Shown here in pieces: positions 51,346-62,360 of a stretch of DNA of 64,000 bases (positions are counted from its first letter, which is position 1; every line of letters starts with the position of its first letter). The notes under the pieces are model-generated. The model saw nothing but the letters and a program-made list of their open reading frames with translations, was not told the origin of the DNA and made no database searches. The translations under genes and the position numbers were made by a program. Location: positions 17,294,875 through 17,358,874 of the forward strand of contig OZ234495.1 in assembly GCA_965153455.1 (NCBI GenBank). The letters are read 5' to 3'. This DNA is from Sphagnum compactum. Taxonomy: Eukaryota; Bryophyta; Sphagnopsida; Sphagnales.

Positions 51346-52030
51346 CATTATTGTTGATTGGCCATATTATTTGAATTGGTCCACTTGTTTTGTTATTAGT
51401 GATCTTTCATTTTTCAAAGTTTCAATTTCAAGTTTATAAATGAGGTTTGAAATATATAAATAAGGCCCCCTTTACCTTATGGCGAGGGAGGGATCGTAAC
51501 CATGGAGATGTTGAGAACTCTCAAAACACATTAAAGGCTAACCCATGGAAGATTTTAAATCATTTATGTGTGGGCCCAAGTTGCCAAGTGTAAGGTAAAG
51601 TGAAAATAGATTTTAATGAGATTCCAACATATTATAACGGAGCCAGAAAAGGTAACTAATTATTTTATGTAAATTCTGATTTTTAGCTTGATATTCTATG
51701 TAGTTGTTTTTACTGTTTACGTTTTTTTTTTTTTTTTCATCATTCTTCTTCCATTTATTCTTTCTTCACTTTCTTCATTTCAATAACTAGGATTACCATG
51801 GATCATTAATAATAATAATAAATAAATCAATCTAACTAAACACAACTTTTTGGCCTTTGAGCTAACAAACTTCACGCCCATCTTTTTTTTTAGATTATTT
51901 TATGAAAATGAAAAAAATGTAAATCTACCACAGGTGTCAATTTTTAAATCTTTGCTGGAAGAATGGGAAAAAGAAAAGTCCTCTGTTTATAAATTTGATG
52001 ATTTTAAAAAAAAAATCCAATTATATTTTT
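51346..52030. other. gene-free AT-rich DNA
   Basis: Nothing recognised. Confidence 0.4.
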
Positions 52031-52034
52031 ATCA

Positions 52035-52727
52035 TTTTTAAAATTTTTAGATATCCTGGCCAGATATCATATTTTTACATTTTTCAACCTAACTCAGATA
52101 TTAGTGTTTCCGAATATCCATCATTTATTTATTAGTTGGATATCAGCAGATCCACATATCAAAAATTCAAAAATTCACTTGCCAATTATGCTAGGTGTCA
52201 ATCTTTTTCTTTTTGGGGAAAAAAAAAATCCTAAAAGCAACATCCTTTTTTTAAGAGGGAATATTTTGTCACAAACATTAATTTTTTCTAGAAAACATTC
52301 ACAAAGAAAAAATCATAAAATTAATTTTTATAAAAATATAGCCACAATAATAACTACTATTGACTACAACTTTGAAGAGACCTTCAAAAACATGTCCTCA
52401 GAACAATCTAAAATTGTTTAAGGATTCTCACCACCCTAGCTACATCAAAAAATGAAGAAAATAACATAGCGAGGTGTGAGCCTACAACCTAACCTACTTA
52501 CTAACTACTAACCTTGATATTTAACCTTGAATATGATATTTAAGCCGAATATTAGCATCTTTGATATTCAAACTTGAATATGATATAATTTCCTAATATT
52601 AAAGTGTTAAATATCACAATGAATGATATTCCACATTTTGAATATCAGCTCGAATATCACTCTCAATGATATCCAAATTAATATTTGAGATGGATATCTT
52701 GAAAATCCAAATATCCGCCCAACATTG
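52035..52727. mobile_element. probable hAT-like element rich in GATAT motifs
   Basis: GATATC/GGATAT/GAATAT motifs recur on both strands near both ends, as in hAT subterminal regions. The right end reads CGCCCAACATTG, the same core as the hAT termini further on. The left end is uncertain (perhaps TAGTGTTTCCGAATATCC near 52101). No transposase. Confidence 0.45.
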
Positions 52728-52744
52728 GTTAAAACCAATGTTGG
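52719..52744. repeat. palindrome, 12 bp arms with 2 bp spacer
   Basis: CCAACATTGGTT, AA, AACCAATGTTGG. It may mark two hAT-type ends facing each other across an 8 bp target copy (GTTAAAAC). Confidence 0.8.
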
Positions 52745-52945
52745 CCAGCTATTGAAAAAATGCCTAGTTATCAACTTGAATATTGATAACCTACTAGCTA
52801 GCCGGTTATTGATTTTTTGGAAAATTGATAAATAACCTACCTACTCAATACATATCATTCTGAGAATAGGCTTGACCCTTATGCATAATCAACAATTAGT
52901 ACCAAAAACTAACCAATGATTCTACCCTTGATAGGAGGTTCATAC

Positions 52946-53760
52946 CAATGTTGGGTGGTTTTCAAATGCCCACTTGGTTTTCAACCCGGTTCTGAGCTTG
53001 ATTCTCACAATGAGAACTAATTGGCACCTTTACATGTGAGAATTGGAGTGAGAACTAATTTCAAGTTCTCACATGAATGAGAACCAATCGTGAGAATCAA
53101 TTTTAATTTTTTAAATATATATTTTGGAGAATCAGACAAGTTTTCTCGTAGAATTTACATCCAATTCTTAGAGTCCTTGGTGCTACTATTTTTCTTGCAT
53201 TGGTGGTGGTATTTCTTTGCTTGGTGTTAGTTTAGTACTTTCTCCTCTTGCCTTGTGCAAGTCAAAACTTGAAGCACTAGACTAGTCTATTTTTACTTTT
53301 TTTTTTGGCAAGATCTTCATATATTTTCATTTTTCAATTTTCACACAATCATATTTCATTACAAATTGTATTTTTTTTAAAATGTTTAGAAAATAGATCT
53401 CTTTTTCTAAATGCTTATAAGAGTTAATAGATCATAAAATTGTTTTATTTTTTTTCTCTACTAATGTGGACAATAGTTCTTAGTTTCAAACTAAACATGA
53501 AATAATCTTTTGAAAATGAAGATACATATGATGTACTCATGAATGAAATAAGTAGGATAATTTAATAACTGGGTTGTGAAAATTGGGTGAGTTTGAAAAG
53601 ATTAAAAATTTTATACCCTTATCAGTTCTCAGCAGGCCAACATATACATGTGTGTGTGTGTGTGTGTGTCTCCGTAAAAGAACCAATCAGGTTTTCATAA
53701 CATGATGTAAGAATTGAAATTGATTAATTTTCACAACAGAATGAGAACCACCCAACACTA
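52946..53760. mobile_element. non-autonomous hAT element
   Basis: Inverted termini CAATGTTGGGTGGTTTTC and TAGTGTTGGGTGGTTCTC (read inward) are flanked by 8 bp target duplications GTTCATAC and GTTCAAAC (7 of 8 match). GAGAAC(C/T) motifs recur subterminally. 815 bp with no transposase. A TG microsatellite lies at about 53648-53669. Confidence 0.85.
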
Positions 53761-53768
53761 GTTCAAAC

Positions 53769-54340
53769 TAGTGTTGACCAATTTCAGTTCTCAATTTGAT
53801 TATTGTGTAACCAGACTGTGTTCTAGAATTTGAAAAAACAAAATTTAGAAATGGAACTGGAATCATGAATTGGCCAAAAACTAGAATCACAACTAAAATT
53901 AGAATCAAGAACTGGCCTCTAGCTAGAATTAGAATTAGCCTAAAAACCCATTTTATACCAATCTCAGTTCTTCATTTTTTTTTAAATTTAAAGATTTTTT
54001 TCTTAATTGGGGTTAGATATGTTGTTATATCCTGGCTTACTAAAAATGATCGGCATGTAAGAGCATCTCAACACCCAAATACTAAACAATGGTTCATGTT
54101 AAATTTTGGAGGAAGTGTAACCAAAAAGAAGGGGCATAACAATTCCTCTTATTACAAAGTCGAAACAGATGCAAATATCTGTCATAAGAAGAGACTCAAT
54201 ATTGGATACATCCATAACTTGATTAAGACGATAGAGACTCAGACCTAAGAGCATCAAATAGATCAAATCACTCTGGATCTTCTTTCAATTGGACTATCAC
54301 GGTCTTCTACCGTGAAATCTTTTTGACACCAAATCCCCAC
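53769..54340. other. possible further hAT remnant and gene-free DNA
   Basis: TAGTGTTGACCAATTTCAG at 53769 looks like another hAT-type end, and AGAATTAGAA-like motifs recur to about 53940, but no partner end or target duplication was found. Confidence 0.3.
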
Positions 54341-54606
54341 TAAAGTGCACCCTCAATGATTCCCCAAACAAACTGCTTGATAATCATATTGAACCAACGT
54401 AATGAAGATGCAGACATACATAAAAATTGAGCTGCAAAATATCCCAAGAAGAAGTCCAGCCATAATGTCGCAAAATTTCCAACAACCCAAACCATGCCCA
54501 GAGTTCCTAGAATACTAAGTACTCCATCCCCAACTCCCTTCAAAACAGCAATGCCAATAGAATGAGGTGTACATGATCCTAGACCTTGATTGCCACAACC
54601 TCCAGG
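54340..54606 (-). other. unassigned hydrophobic open frame
   Basis: A minus-strand frame of about 89 codons with a long hydrophobic stretch (LGMVWVVGNFATLW and following). I recognise no family, and no adjoining exons in matching phase were found. It could be a pseudogene piece, an element fragment or chance. Confidence 0.2.
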
Positions 54607-54609
54607 CAT

Positions 54610-55425
54610 TCATCCCAAAGGTCTCATAACATGCAAATCTACAGTAAAACACAAACACAACATACTGACTTCTTACAGAAACAACCACACCATCTAAGTA
54701 GAGGAAAATTGGCACTTATCTTCTTCACCCCCCTGTTCTCTTATACTTTTCCTTCCATCCATCTCTAGCTCCAAGAAATTCCTGCAACCACACAAACATC
54801 AAACAGAACAACAACTAAGCTCTATCCCAAAACTTTTGTTCTTCTTAATTTGCAACATTGTGCTCCTTAGCTCCATGAATTTGACTCCTCTCCAAACTGA
54901 AGTGCAAAAGATAAAATACAGATCTGTTTTCTAGCGCACGGACATGGACAACCACACCCCTTTCACAAAGCAAACCCGAATGAACTGGCCAGAATCTATT
55001 CAGTGTCACAGAAGTATGCAACATGATGGAATAAAATCCCCTAATGTGAATTAAATTATGGTTAAGGATATCATGACTCTGATGAAAACCCTTTAAAATG
55101 AAAAATCACTTGCTACAAAATAGTCAGTAATAATGATTGATCCAAGTGTGAAAGTTTTAATGAACATTTTAAAATGAACTTTTTCATATGTATGGATGGG
55201 GCAGGTGAAAATTGAACACAAACTGAATTTAGTGTAGAGGTGTAGTTTTAATGTTGTGCATTGAAAAGGCTCTAAGTTGTTGTATAAAGCTTTGTGCAAG
55301 GTTTCCATACTTGGTCACTACCAAATACCATGAAGTGATCCATTCTCCAAATGAAATTCCATGCAAATTTCTTATTAACTTCAGCTCCTTTACTATTCAC
55401 CTCTCCTCTCCTATTCATTAGATGG
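54610..55425. other. gene-free DNA
   Basis: No recognisable gene or element. Confidence 0.4.
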
Positions 55426-55700
55426 GCTGCCTCCCGCAGTTTGTTTCGTTTTGGTGATTGGCCTATCACCAAAAGAAAACTGAAACTTGGGGGGCTCCCA
55501 AAATAGCAATTTCTGTGTGAAGATAGAGTGCCTCAGCTCCCCTTGGCTCACTCTATATGGGTAAGAAGGGGAGAAATTTGGGTGAGGATATGCAATAAAA
55601 TGAGGTGCCATTGGGAACACCCTTGAGAAACATCGTGGGGAACCCATTGGGAACATAGTAAAAGAATTCCATCCATTCGGAGGGCTGCCTCCCACCCATT
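55426..55700 (-). repeat. dispersed repeat, copy 2 of 2
   Basis: Minus-strand counterpart of 1005-1215. Read on the minus strand it carries GGGAGGCAGCCC near both ends (about 250 bp apart) with nearby GCCCATCTAAT in direct orientation, which may be terminal direct repeats. Confidence 0.55.
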
Positions 55701-55849
55701 GGAGAATTAGATGGGCTTGGAAAAAAATTCCATCCTCCTTCCCCCAGGAAAAAAGCAGAACCCTCTTGGGTGTATGTTCAGTCGTCTCATTGGCTGCATG
55801 CATATTCTATTCCTAAACATGGATGCCACCATTTTTTTTTTTCCCTCAG

Positions 55850-56020
55850 CTAATAAAGTTATCCGTAAAGTCAGGCGATTAGAGGGCGAGAACCGCCAGC
55901 TTTGGCATAATAAGGCATCAAATGCGTAACTGGGAATGAAAGTTTACTAAACAAAATAACTGGGACCCAAACTAGTTTTTCCACCAATTTTGACGGTAAA
56001 CTGAGTTTCTGAGTTTCATA
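55850..56020 (-). mobile_element. MITE family R1, copy d (inverted, truncated)
   Basis: The minus strand matches copy b over AACTAGTTTGGGTCCCAGTT, TTATGCCAAAGCTGGC, GGTTCTCGCCCTCTAAT and the end TGACTTTACGGATAACTTTA. Confidence 0.75.
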
Positions 56021-56172
56021 TTTCGAATGTTGCTATACTTGGCTAAATATACTTATGGATGATTGCCACTTCAGCAACATAACAAAATTGGAAAAATAGA
56101 ATAAAATCACTGGTTGTAACTATCAAGCAAATATCTTGGAGTGCCTTATGAAGGAAAATGATAGTTAAATTT

Positions 56173-57433
56173 ATTGACCTTGCCTACCAAGGCAAGGATA
56201 TTGTGTTTAGATTTGTTATAGAGTATAGTAGCTTAATGGATTTTGGCCCCTACAGGTAATAATAGGTCTATTTTTATATGAGGATTTTCGAAAGATGATA
56301 TTTTGGCTTGTGTTGAAACTTGAGATGAATTATAGAGTTATGATATCTTGATGGATTTTGGTTTCTTTTAGAGGATTTTGTTTGAAGAATATTTTTTTGC
56401 ATGGTGAAATATTTGAAATTCCATAATTCTTCTTTTTGCCTTAAGATACTATTCAATAATCTAAATGGCAAGGCCACAGCATGACACACACACCCCTTGT
56501 TACATTCCTTTGCAGGTAGCCTTGTTACATTTGTGCACAAACTAAGTCATTGAATTTTTTCTCGAATTGCAAGAATAATTTCTTGAGGAATTTAGGAGCA
56601 TATTTTGTGCAATAAGTTAAAAGAGTTACAAGAAACTAAAGAGCAGATACTAGAAAGAGTTATAATTTCCAAGTCAAGGTTTTAGTGTAAGTTCGCTACT
56701 TTTTGAACCATGACTATGATTTTATTTTATTTTTAAAAAATTTAAACACAAGCAATCAACAAACTTGATTCGCAAGTTGTTGTCAATACCCAAGTCATCA
56801 GCTAGTGGCAAAGGACATGGCAAGGTTTTCACTTGGTCGTCAACAAGATTGAACCCGGTACCAATCAAAGGCCTTACCATTGAACCATCACCTTGGGGGG
56901 TTTTTTGACCATGAGTTTCCATCTCTCAGTAGCACTCTCCCTTGGGGTAGGACATGATGGTTTTGATAAGTTCACCCCCAAAACCCTAAATAGTTTTATA
57001 GTATGACTTGTGCTTTTCAATAGGTAAAGCCCATGAGTGATGAGGGTCATTCCGGAACTATGTATGGGACATTTCAAAATCCGTCATCCTTCCTTCATGT
57101 ACCTACTTATCGTGGGTTTTTTTTATCATCTGATTTTTTTCTTTCTCACTCGTCATTTGTTGGCCTTGCCTACCAAGGCCACGATATTGTGTTTAGATTC
57201 ATTATAGAGTATAGTAACTTAATGGATTTTGGCCCCTAGGTAATAATAGTAGGTCTTTTTTTATACAAGAATTTTTTAAGATGATATTTTGGCTTGTGTT
57301 GAAACTTGAGATTAGCTATAGAGTTATGATATCTGGAAGGATTTTGGTTTCTTTTGGAGGGTTTTTTTTTTTAAAAGATTATATTTTTGCATGGGGAAAT
57401 ATTTGAATTTTCATAATTCTTCTTTTGCCTTGT
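56173..57433. mobile_element. LTR-like direct repeat pair, possible TRIM
   Basis: Two direct copies of about 270 bp (56173-56445 and 57158-57433) share CCTTGCCTACCAAGGC, TTAATGGATTTTGGCCCCTA, GATATTTTGGCTTGTGTTGA and CATAATTCTTCTTTT. They are separated by about 710 bp with no coding frame. A terminal-repeat retrotransposon in miniature would look like this, but I could not confirm TG..CA ends, a primer site or a target duplication; a plain segmental duplication is the alternative. Confidence 0.55.
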
Positions 57434-59003
57434 AAAGAAATCCTCCAACCAAAAAACCATTCTTCCTCCTCAAGATGAAGGGCCTACCAACCCATGTAGG
57501 CGAATATGGTGACTTGACCAAACGCCTCCTCACCATGCTCGCTTTACAAAAATGCCGCATGGTGTTCATGAAGCCAACAACATTACATTGTAGTTAGGAT
57601 TCAAGGCCACCTTGGAAGTGGTTGTGGGTTCAATTGACAATAAAGTATAGAAAGAACACATAGGTAAATATGAACATGACAATGAAAATAAATATAATAT
57701 TTATTTTAAATTTAAATATATTCATGGAATGAAATAGGAAATTAATTTTAGTTGCTAAACTTTGTATTATTTTTCTTCTTCATTTTGTGTGGGTGGGAAT
57801 GCTACCTATTCCCAACCATTGTAATTTCCTCTGAAAGTATCACTCTAACCTGATCCTTCCCTCTCTTTGTATATTTGCAAGACATACTATTGTGTGCCAA
57901 ATTTTGCCAAAATGCGGAAAATAAAAAGAGAAGATTGTGTTACAATGTTCCTTATTTTAGTGAAAAACTTTGTCAAAATTTGAAAAATAAAATAAAATTA
58001 GTTTGGTAGGGTAAATAGCATTTTAAAAACTAATTTTCTTATACTACTATTTCTAAAAACCTATCACCATTTAATGCTTAATTCCCTCTGGGCAATTGGG
58101 ATGCTAGCCAATTTTTATTTAAAATTGAAAAAATATATCACTGGTCTGATCACAGCATGTATTTCCCTGATTATTTTGTCTTCAGATTTAAATAAAAACT
58201 TAAAAAGGAATCTCAATCTCTCATTCCTTGATTTTAAAAGTTCATTATTAAATTGATTGGCAACAGTGTTTTTGTATACATATTTTAGCATTTTTTGAAA
58301 AAAAAAAAAACTGGAATTATTTTTTTCAAGTGTAAATTCAACTAACTTTTCTATTTTGTTGGAAAATTTTGCCAAATTCTTGAAATTAAAAAATTGAAAA
58401 TAAAATTTAAAAAAAATTGATTGGCAAGAACAGAAAGCATGATATATTTGCAAATTTTCCTTTGCCACAGAAGCCCAAATAGTTTATTAGGGGCTTTAAA
58501 TAAAAGGGCACGTTTCAAGGACCCACATAAAACGCTTCCAATAAATTTCCCCAAGTGTATTTGGAGGATGCCTTACATCTGAGTGTCTAGGTAAACGTGC
58601 ACTAAATTGGGCACTGTTTCATGAAACTGTGTATGAGTTCTGAAGATTTTTAGGATCCTAGTATGTCACAAGGCTGGATTTAAGGAAGAATATGAGAAGT
58701 AGTCCAGGTGCAGGTAACACAAATCCAAAAGTGGGTATGAATCTCCCGTAGGACCAATGTTAGCAAGAAAATTAGTTTGGTCCCCATTTTTTTCTCTGTC
58801 TTCTTTTTCACCTTGATCTCTCATTTTTCGTCTCCAGTTTAGGGGAAAACTGGGGAGTAATGGTCCCCATTTTAGGATACCTTATGGATAACTCTATTCT
58901 AGTCAGAAGAACAAATTCCCAACACATTTACCCTACACAAACACATGCAGAAAACAAGAGAAAAAGCAAGTGACCTCTCACCTGCTGTTTTTCTCATAGT
59001 AAC
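57434..59003. other. gene-free AT-rich DNA
   Basis: A stretch near 58770-58895 (TTAGTTTGGTCCCCATTTTT ... TTATGGATAACTCT) weakly resembles MITE family R1. Otherwise nothing. Confidence 0.35.
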
Positions 59004-59006
59004 TTA

Positions 59007-59376
59007 GAGCATCTCCACCGGTGCTCAGTATGTCACTCTGGATAATAAAATTAAATGTCTAAGTTTAGCTGTTTTTTTGGCGACCCCACCAATAAAACTG
59101 TACACTGAACTGCATATACTTGGGGACTACTAATAGCAAACCACCCGGACCAATCATTATGATCGAGCAATCAGAAATACTGAGCCGCAGTCAGGTCCAA
59201 TTTATTACACTCTTTTTTGGAGGTGCACAACTGTGTTGCGCCTTTTACCAGCCACGGCAAGCTCCAGGAATTTGGTGCAGAAAAACGAATTTCCTGAGTT
59301 AAACTGGCACATTTTGACTTTTTCACAATAAATTTTACTGTCTGGAGTCACATACTGAGCACCGGTGGAGATGCTC
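59007..59376. mobile_element. PIF/Harbinger-type MITE, copy 2
   Basis: Inverted ends GAGCATCTCCACCGGTGCTC and its complement with TTA target duplications on both sides (59004-59006 and 59377-59379). 370 bp, in opposite orientation to the copy at 32712-33071. Confidence 0.9.
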
Positions 59377-59496
59377 TTACCCTAACACTCTCTCTACAGA
59401 TGCTTCAGGCTTAAAACACAAGGGGCTGGGGCACTGAATTTTGCCAGGAAGAGCAGGAACAGGAAACTCTTTAGGGAATGTTTTTTTTTCCTACCA

Positions 59497-59878
59497 TCAA
59501 TAATGCCTATCTGATGCTCTGTTTTTGAGGAGCTCTTCCAATGTTGATGCCAGTGGAATTCCATAAAGTGGAAGACCTGTCCAACATGCTAGTCTAGTGT
59601 TGTAATGAACTAAATCTCCCCCAGCAATTGCAATCAACAATAATAATAATCCTCCACATCTGGAAGAGAGAAAGGGGACTTTCCAAAAACTCAATTCAAT
59701 CAATATGCAACATATCATCATCCCTTTTGAAACAAAAGCATGACTACTCATACCTGCATCCCCATACAAGTGTTTTAAGATCTCCCCAGTGCTCAAACAG
59801 CTGAGAGGTTTCAAGCTTTGTGGATTGTCCTCTCTTTGTGACTACATTGAAGGAGGTGTACATGACCTTGTTCATGGC
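59497..59878 (-). CDS. 3' end of an unidentified gene
   Basis: Two exon-like blocks on the minus strand join in phase: 59754-59878 (acceptor TTTTCCAG, donor AG|GTATGA) and 59497-59659 (acceptor CTCTCTTCCAG, ending in a stop). Together they give about 95 residues: a soluble part with FNVVTKRGQ and HWGDLKTLVWGCR, a hydrophobic segment GGLLLLLIAIAGGDL, and a C-terminus with GLPLYGIPLASTLEELL. I do not recognise the family. A possible upstream exon lies at 60394-60459 (good acceptor TTTGTTGCAG, codes TLEYLIEEQHPVHANPLF; its donor is weak). The start is not found. It could be a real small membrane protein gene or a degraded copy. Confidence 0.45.
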
Positions 59879-59881
59879 CTG

Positions 59882-60855
59882 GAAAACTTAAATTCCCTTA
59901 ACCCTAAACATCAGAGAAAGCTAAATATACACTGAAACCCAGACCAAATTGGTGCACCATGACATCTAGGGGTTAAGTAAAGCTCTTGAAATTTTTGTTC
60001 AACAACTTTGTCCACAGTTGTTTAGAATGGGCAAACATTATCTTGGCAATGGGTCCTTATTGATGAACTTGTCGGTCAAAACCTTCTTGAGAATTAGTCT
60101 TCTCCACCCCCTTCGCAGCCAGACTTGTTATGAAACACAAACATGTGATTGGTGCCAGAGTTTGCTTGCAAATTTATGTCCTTGGAAGTGAAAGGCAGTC
60201 CACTTGCACCCCTAAAATGGCCTGTACACGGTACAGTTTGGATGACGTATAGCCATCAATCAGCGTTAAAATGGTTTAGGCCTGTAAAGTTGCACAGGAC
60301 GCACTGGTCTCCACAATGCTCATACAAAAATGACAACTTCTAATTGGACGTTCATAATAATTGATCCTGTTATGGCATTGATGTGATAAACACAAGTAAA
60401 GGCCCAAATAGCGGATTTGCGTGGACTGGATGCTGTTCTTCAATGAGATATTCCAAAGTCTGCAACAAAAGCTACCTTCATTAAGAATCAGTCATGAATT
60501 TTGCCTGGGAGATAATAGAAATGAGAAGTAAGACCAAAAACATTGGAGAATGAAATAGTCCTGAAGGTAATGAAACAAAAATGATAGTAATTGCAGTTGG
60601 GCCTATAATCAATATATAACACCACTCTTAGAGAGCGCAACCTATTGTTCTATCTAATTGCTTGGCTCTTAGAACCTTCACTATGTTCCAACGCCTTCTA
60701 TTGTTCCACTTGCTTGCCTCTTACAACCTTGAGGTTGTAGGAGAGGTTGAACAGAAGCAAAGAGGGATTTAGCAATAGTTTTAAGCCAAAATTGGAAAAC
60801 CCAAATTGAAACCTGACTCCTAGTGGACTCATATCAAATCATTTACAATTTGGAC
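59882..60855. other. mostly non-coding; possible upstream exon of the gene ending at 59497
   Basis: Apart from the candidate exon at 60394-60459 on the minus strand, no feature is supported. Confidence 0.35.
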
Positions 60856-60904
60856 TTTTGTGCCAGGGTTGCTTGGTTCCAGTTCCAGTTCTAAAACCAG
60901 AACT

Positions 60905-61045
60905 GGTTGTTCTTGGGAGTTCAAGAACCACTTCAAGAACTGGTTCGATGGTTCTTGGGGGAGAGAAGAATTGTCGCAAGAATCGGTTTAGCAGTTCTTG
61001 GGGAAGTGAAGAATTGTCACAAGAACCGGGTCTGCAGTTCTTATA
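60905..61045. repeat. 42 bp tandem repeat at the hAT left subterminal region
   Basis: GTTCTTGGGG-type cores at 60909, 60951 and 60993, followed by GAAGAATTGTC(G/A)CAAGAA. Confidence 0.8.
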
Positions 61046-61232
61046 AGTTATGACCCACTTGGTCAGTTCTGGTTCTTAGGGTGTAAGTACTCTAGGATCT
61101 TACATTAGTAAGGCTTATGTCCTAGGTCATAAGGGTTGAGGTTTAGGTTAGTCCTGTTCCCTCTCTTCTCACTCTGCTATCTACTCTCTGCTCTTTTCAC
61201 TCTGCAATCTTAGTCTCTTTCAATCTGGAGAG

Positions 61233-61943
61233 ATGTGTCAAAAGTTTGTCTGGGGTAAATTGGAAAGATCAGTAAAAAAGGCCACAAGTGGAAGAGGAGT
61301 TGAGCATGCTGAAGAAGGGGAGCATACGATGAGGCACTTTGATGAATGGGTGCTCTTGGACACACCTCCTTGAGCTATAACAGCAGTTGCTTTCGGTGAT
61401 GTTGAATCTTGGGCCATCTCAAGGAGGCTTTTGAAGGAGTTGTTGGGCCCGTACATGTATTTTCCAAGGGTGAAGAACAGTACATTGATTTTTCAATCTT
61501 TGGTAAGTCGGGCTTGAACTATCTATTGGGTACATAGCCAAACAACAATTTGTGTATACCATGTTTCACTGCTCTTTGTTAGAGAGATTAGCTGATATTC
61601 CTTTTAGATAGTTAAATGAGCCTAGAACACTCCATTCTGGAAGGATGGACCGAATGTACTCCAATGTACTATTTCAACTATGTCCCTTTTATCACTGTCA
61701 GGAAGCACTCTTCATAAGTCTCTGTCTCTCTCAGCCACCGTGTGTGTGCTTGGCTAGAATTCCTGTGACAATTCTATTTGCATCCCTTCTTTGTTTATTT
61801 TTCTTTGACAGATTGAAGTGGTAGCAGGAAAAATATGGGTACAACTTGAAGAACATGGGTTTTTTGAATTTAAAAGAGCAGGAAAAAAAATTCGAGGTTT
61901 AAGCAACAGCCCTAGGAGAATGTCCAGCCAGGTTCGAGATTAG
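61233..61943 (+). pseudogene. exon-like segments inside the hAT element
   Basis: A 46-codon ATG frame (61233-61373, starting MCQKFVWGKL) follows a CT-rich leader-like stretch. Two blocks then fit splicing: 61387-61502 (after CAGCAG, donor GTAAGT; codes VESWAISRRLLKELLGPY) and 61812-61943 (after TTCTTTGACAG; codes IEVVAGKIWVQLEEHGFFEF, then a stop), joined in phase 0. The link from the first frame to the second block is not resolved. The minus strand is also open at 61238-61456, so strand is not certain. No family recognised. Captured host gene exons are the likeliest reading. Confidence 0.35.
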
Positions 61944-62360
61944 GTTTCACAAATAGGTTTCCTATATTTGCATATGATCCATAACATTCACATTCTTAAA
62001 AACTCTTAAGAGGTGAGATTTATAATTTTTTTTGCAATGTTGCTATTTTGTGAGGTTGCCAGTTAGTTGCAACTGATGTGATGCTCTACATGATGACAAT
62101 CTTTAAATGTTACATATTATAACCTCAAATCCATTAGCCTCATTGACAAGGCCTTCCTTGCGGCCTAAAACCTGGAATTGGAATGAAATTTGAACTGCGG
62201 AACTGACAGGTCTTATCAAAGATAAGAACTCTTAGAAACAGGAACTGGCAATAAAATTTCTTTTGACCTCGACTCGAAACTGATGAGTTTTGATGTTTTG
62301 AAAAATTAAATAAAACTGAAACCAACATTCCTTTCAAAACCTAAGAACCAAGCAACATTG

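Larger units (their letters stand above)
60864..62360. mobile_element. non-autonomous hAT element with exon-like content
   Basis: Inverted termini CAGGGTTGCTTGGTTCC and CAATGTTGCTTGGTTCTT (read inward) are flanked by 8 bp target duplications TTTTGTGC (60856-60863) and TTTTGTAC (62361-62368), 7 of 8 matching. GTTCTTGG/CAAGAACC motifs are subterminal. No hAT transposase motifs are visible. The centre (about 61230-61945) looks like a spliced gene fragment rather than element sequence. Confidence 0.85.

Noticed and set aside
54058-54260. TAAGAGCATC motifs as another Harbinger MITE
   Set aside because: Both occurrences have the same orientation and diverge after a few bases; no inverted pair.
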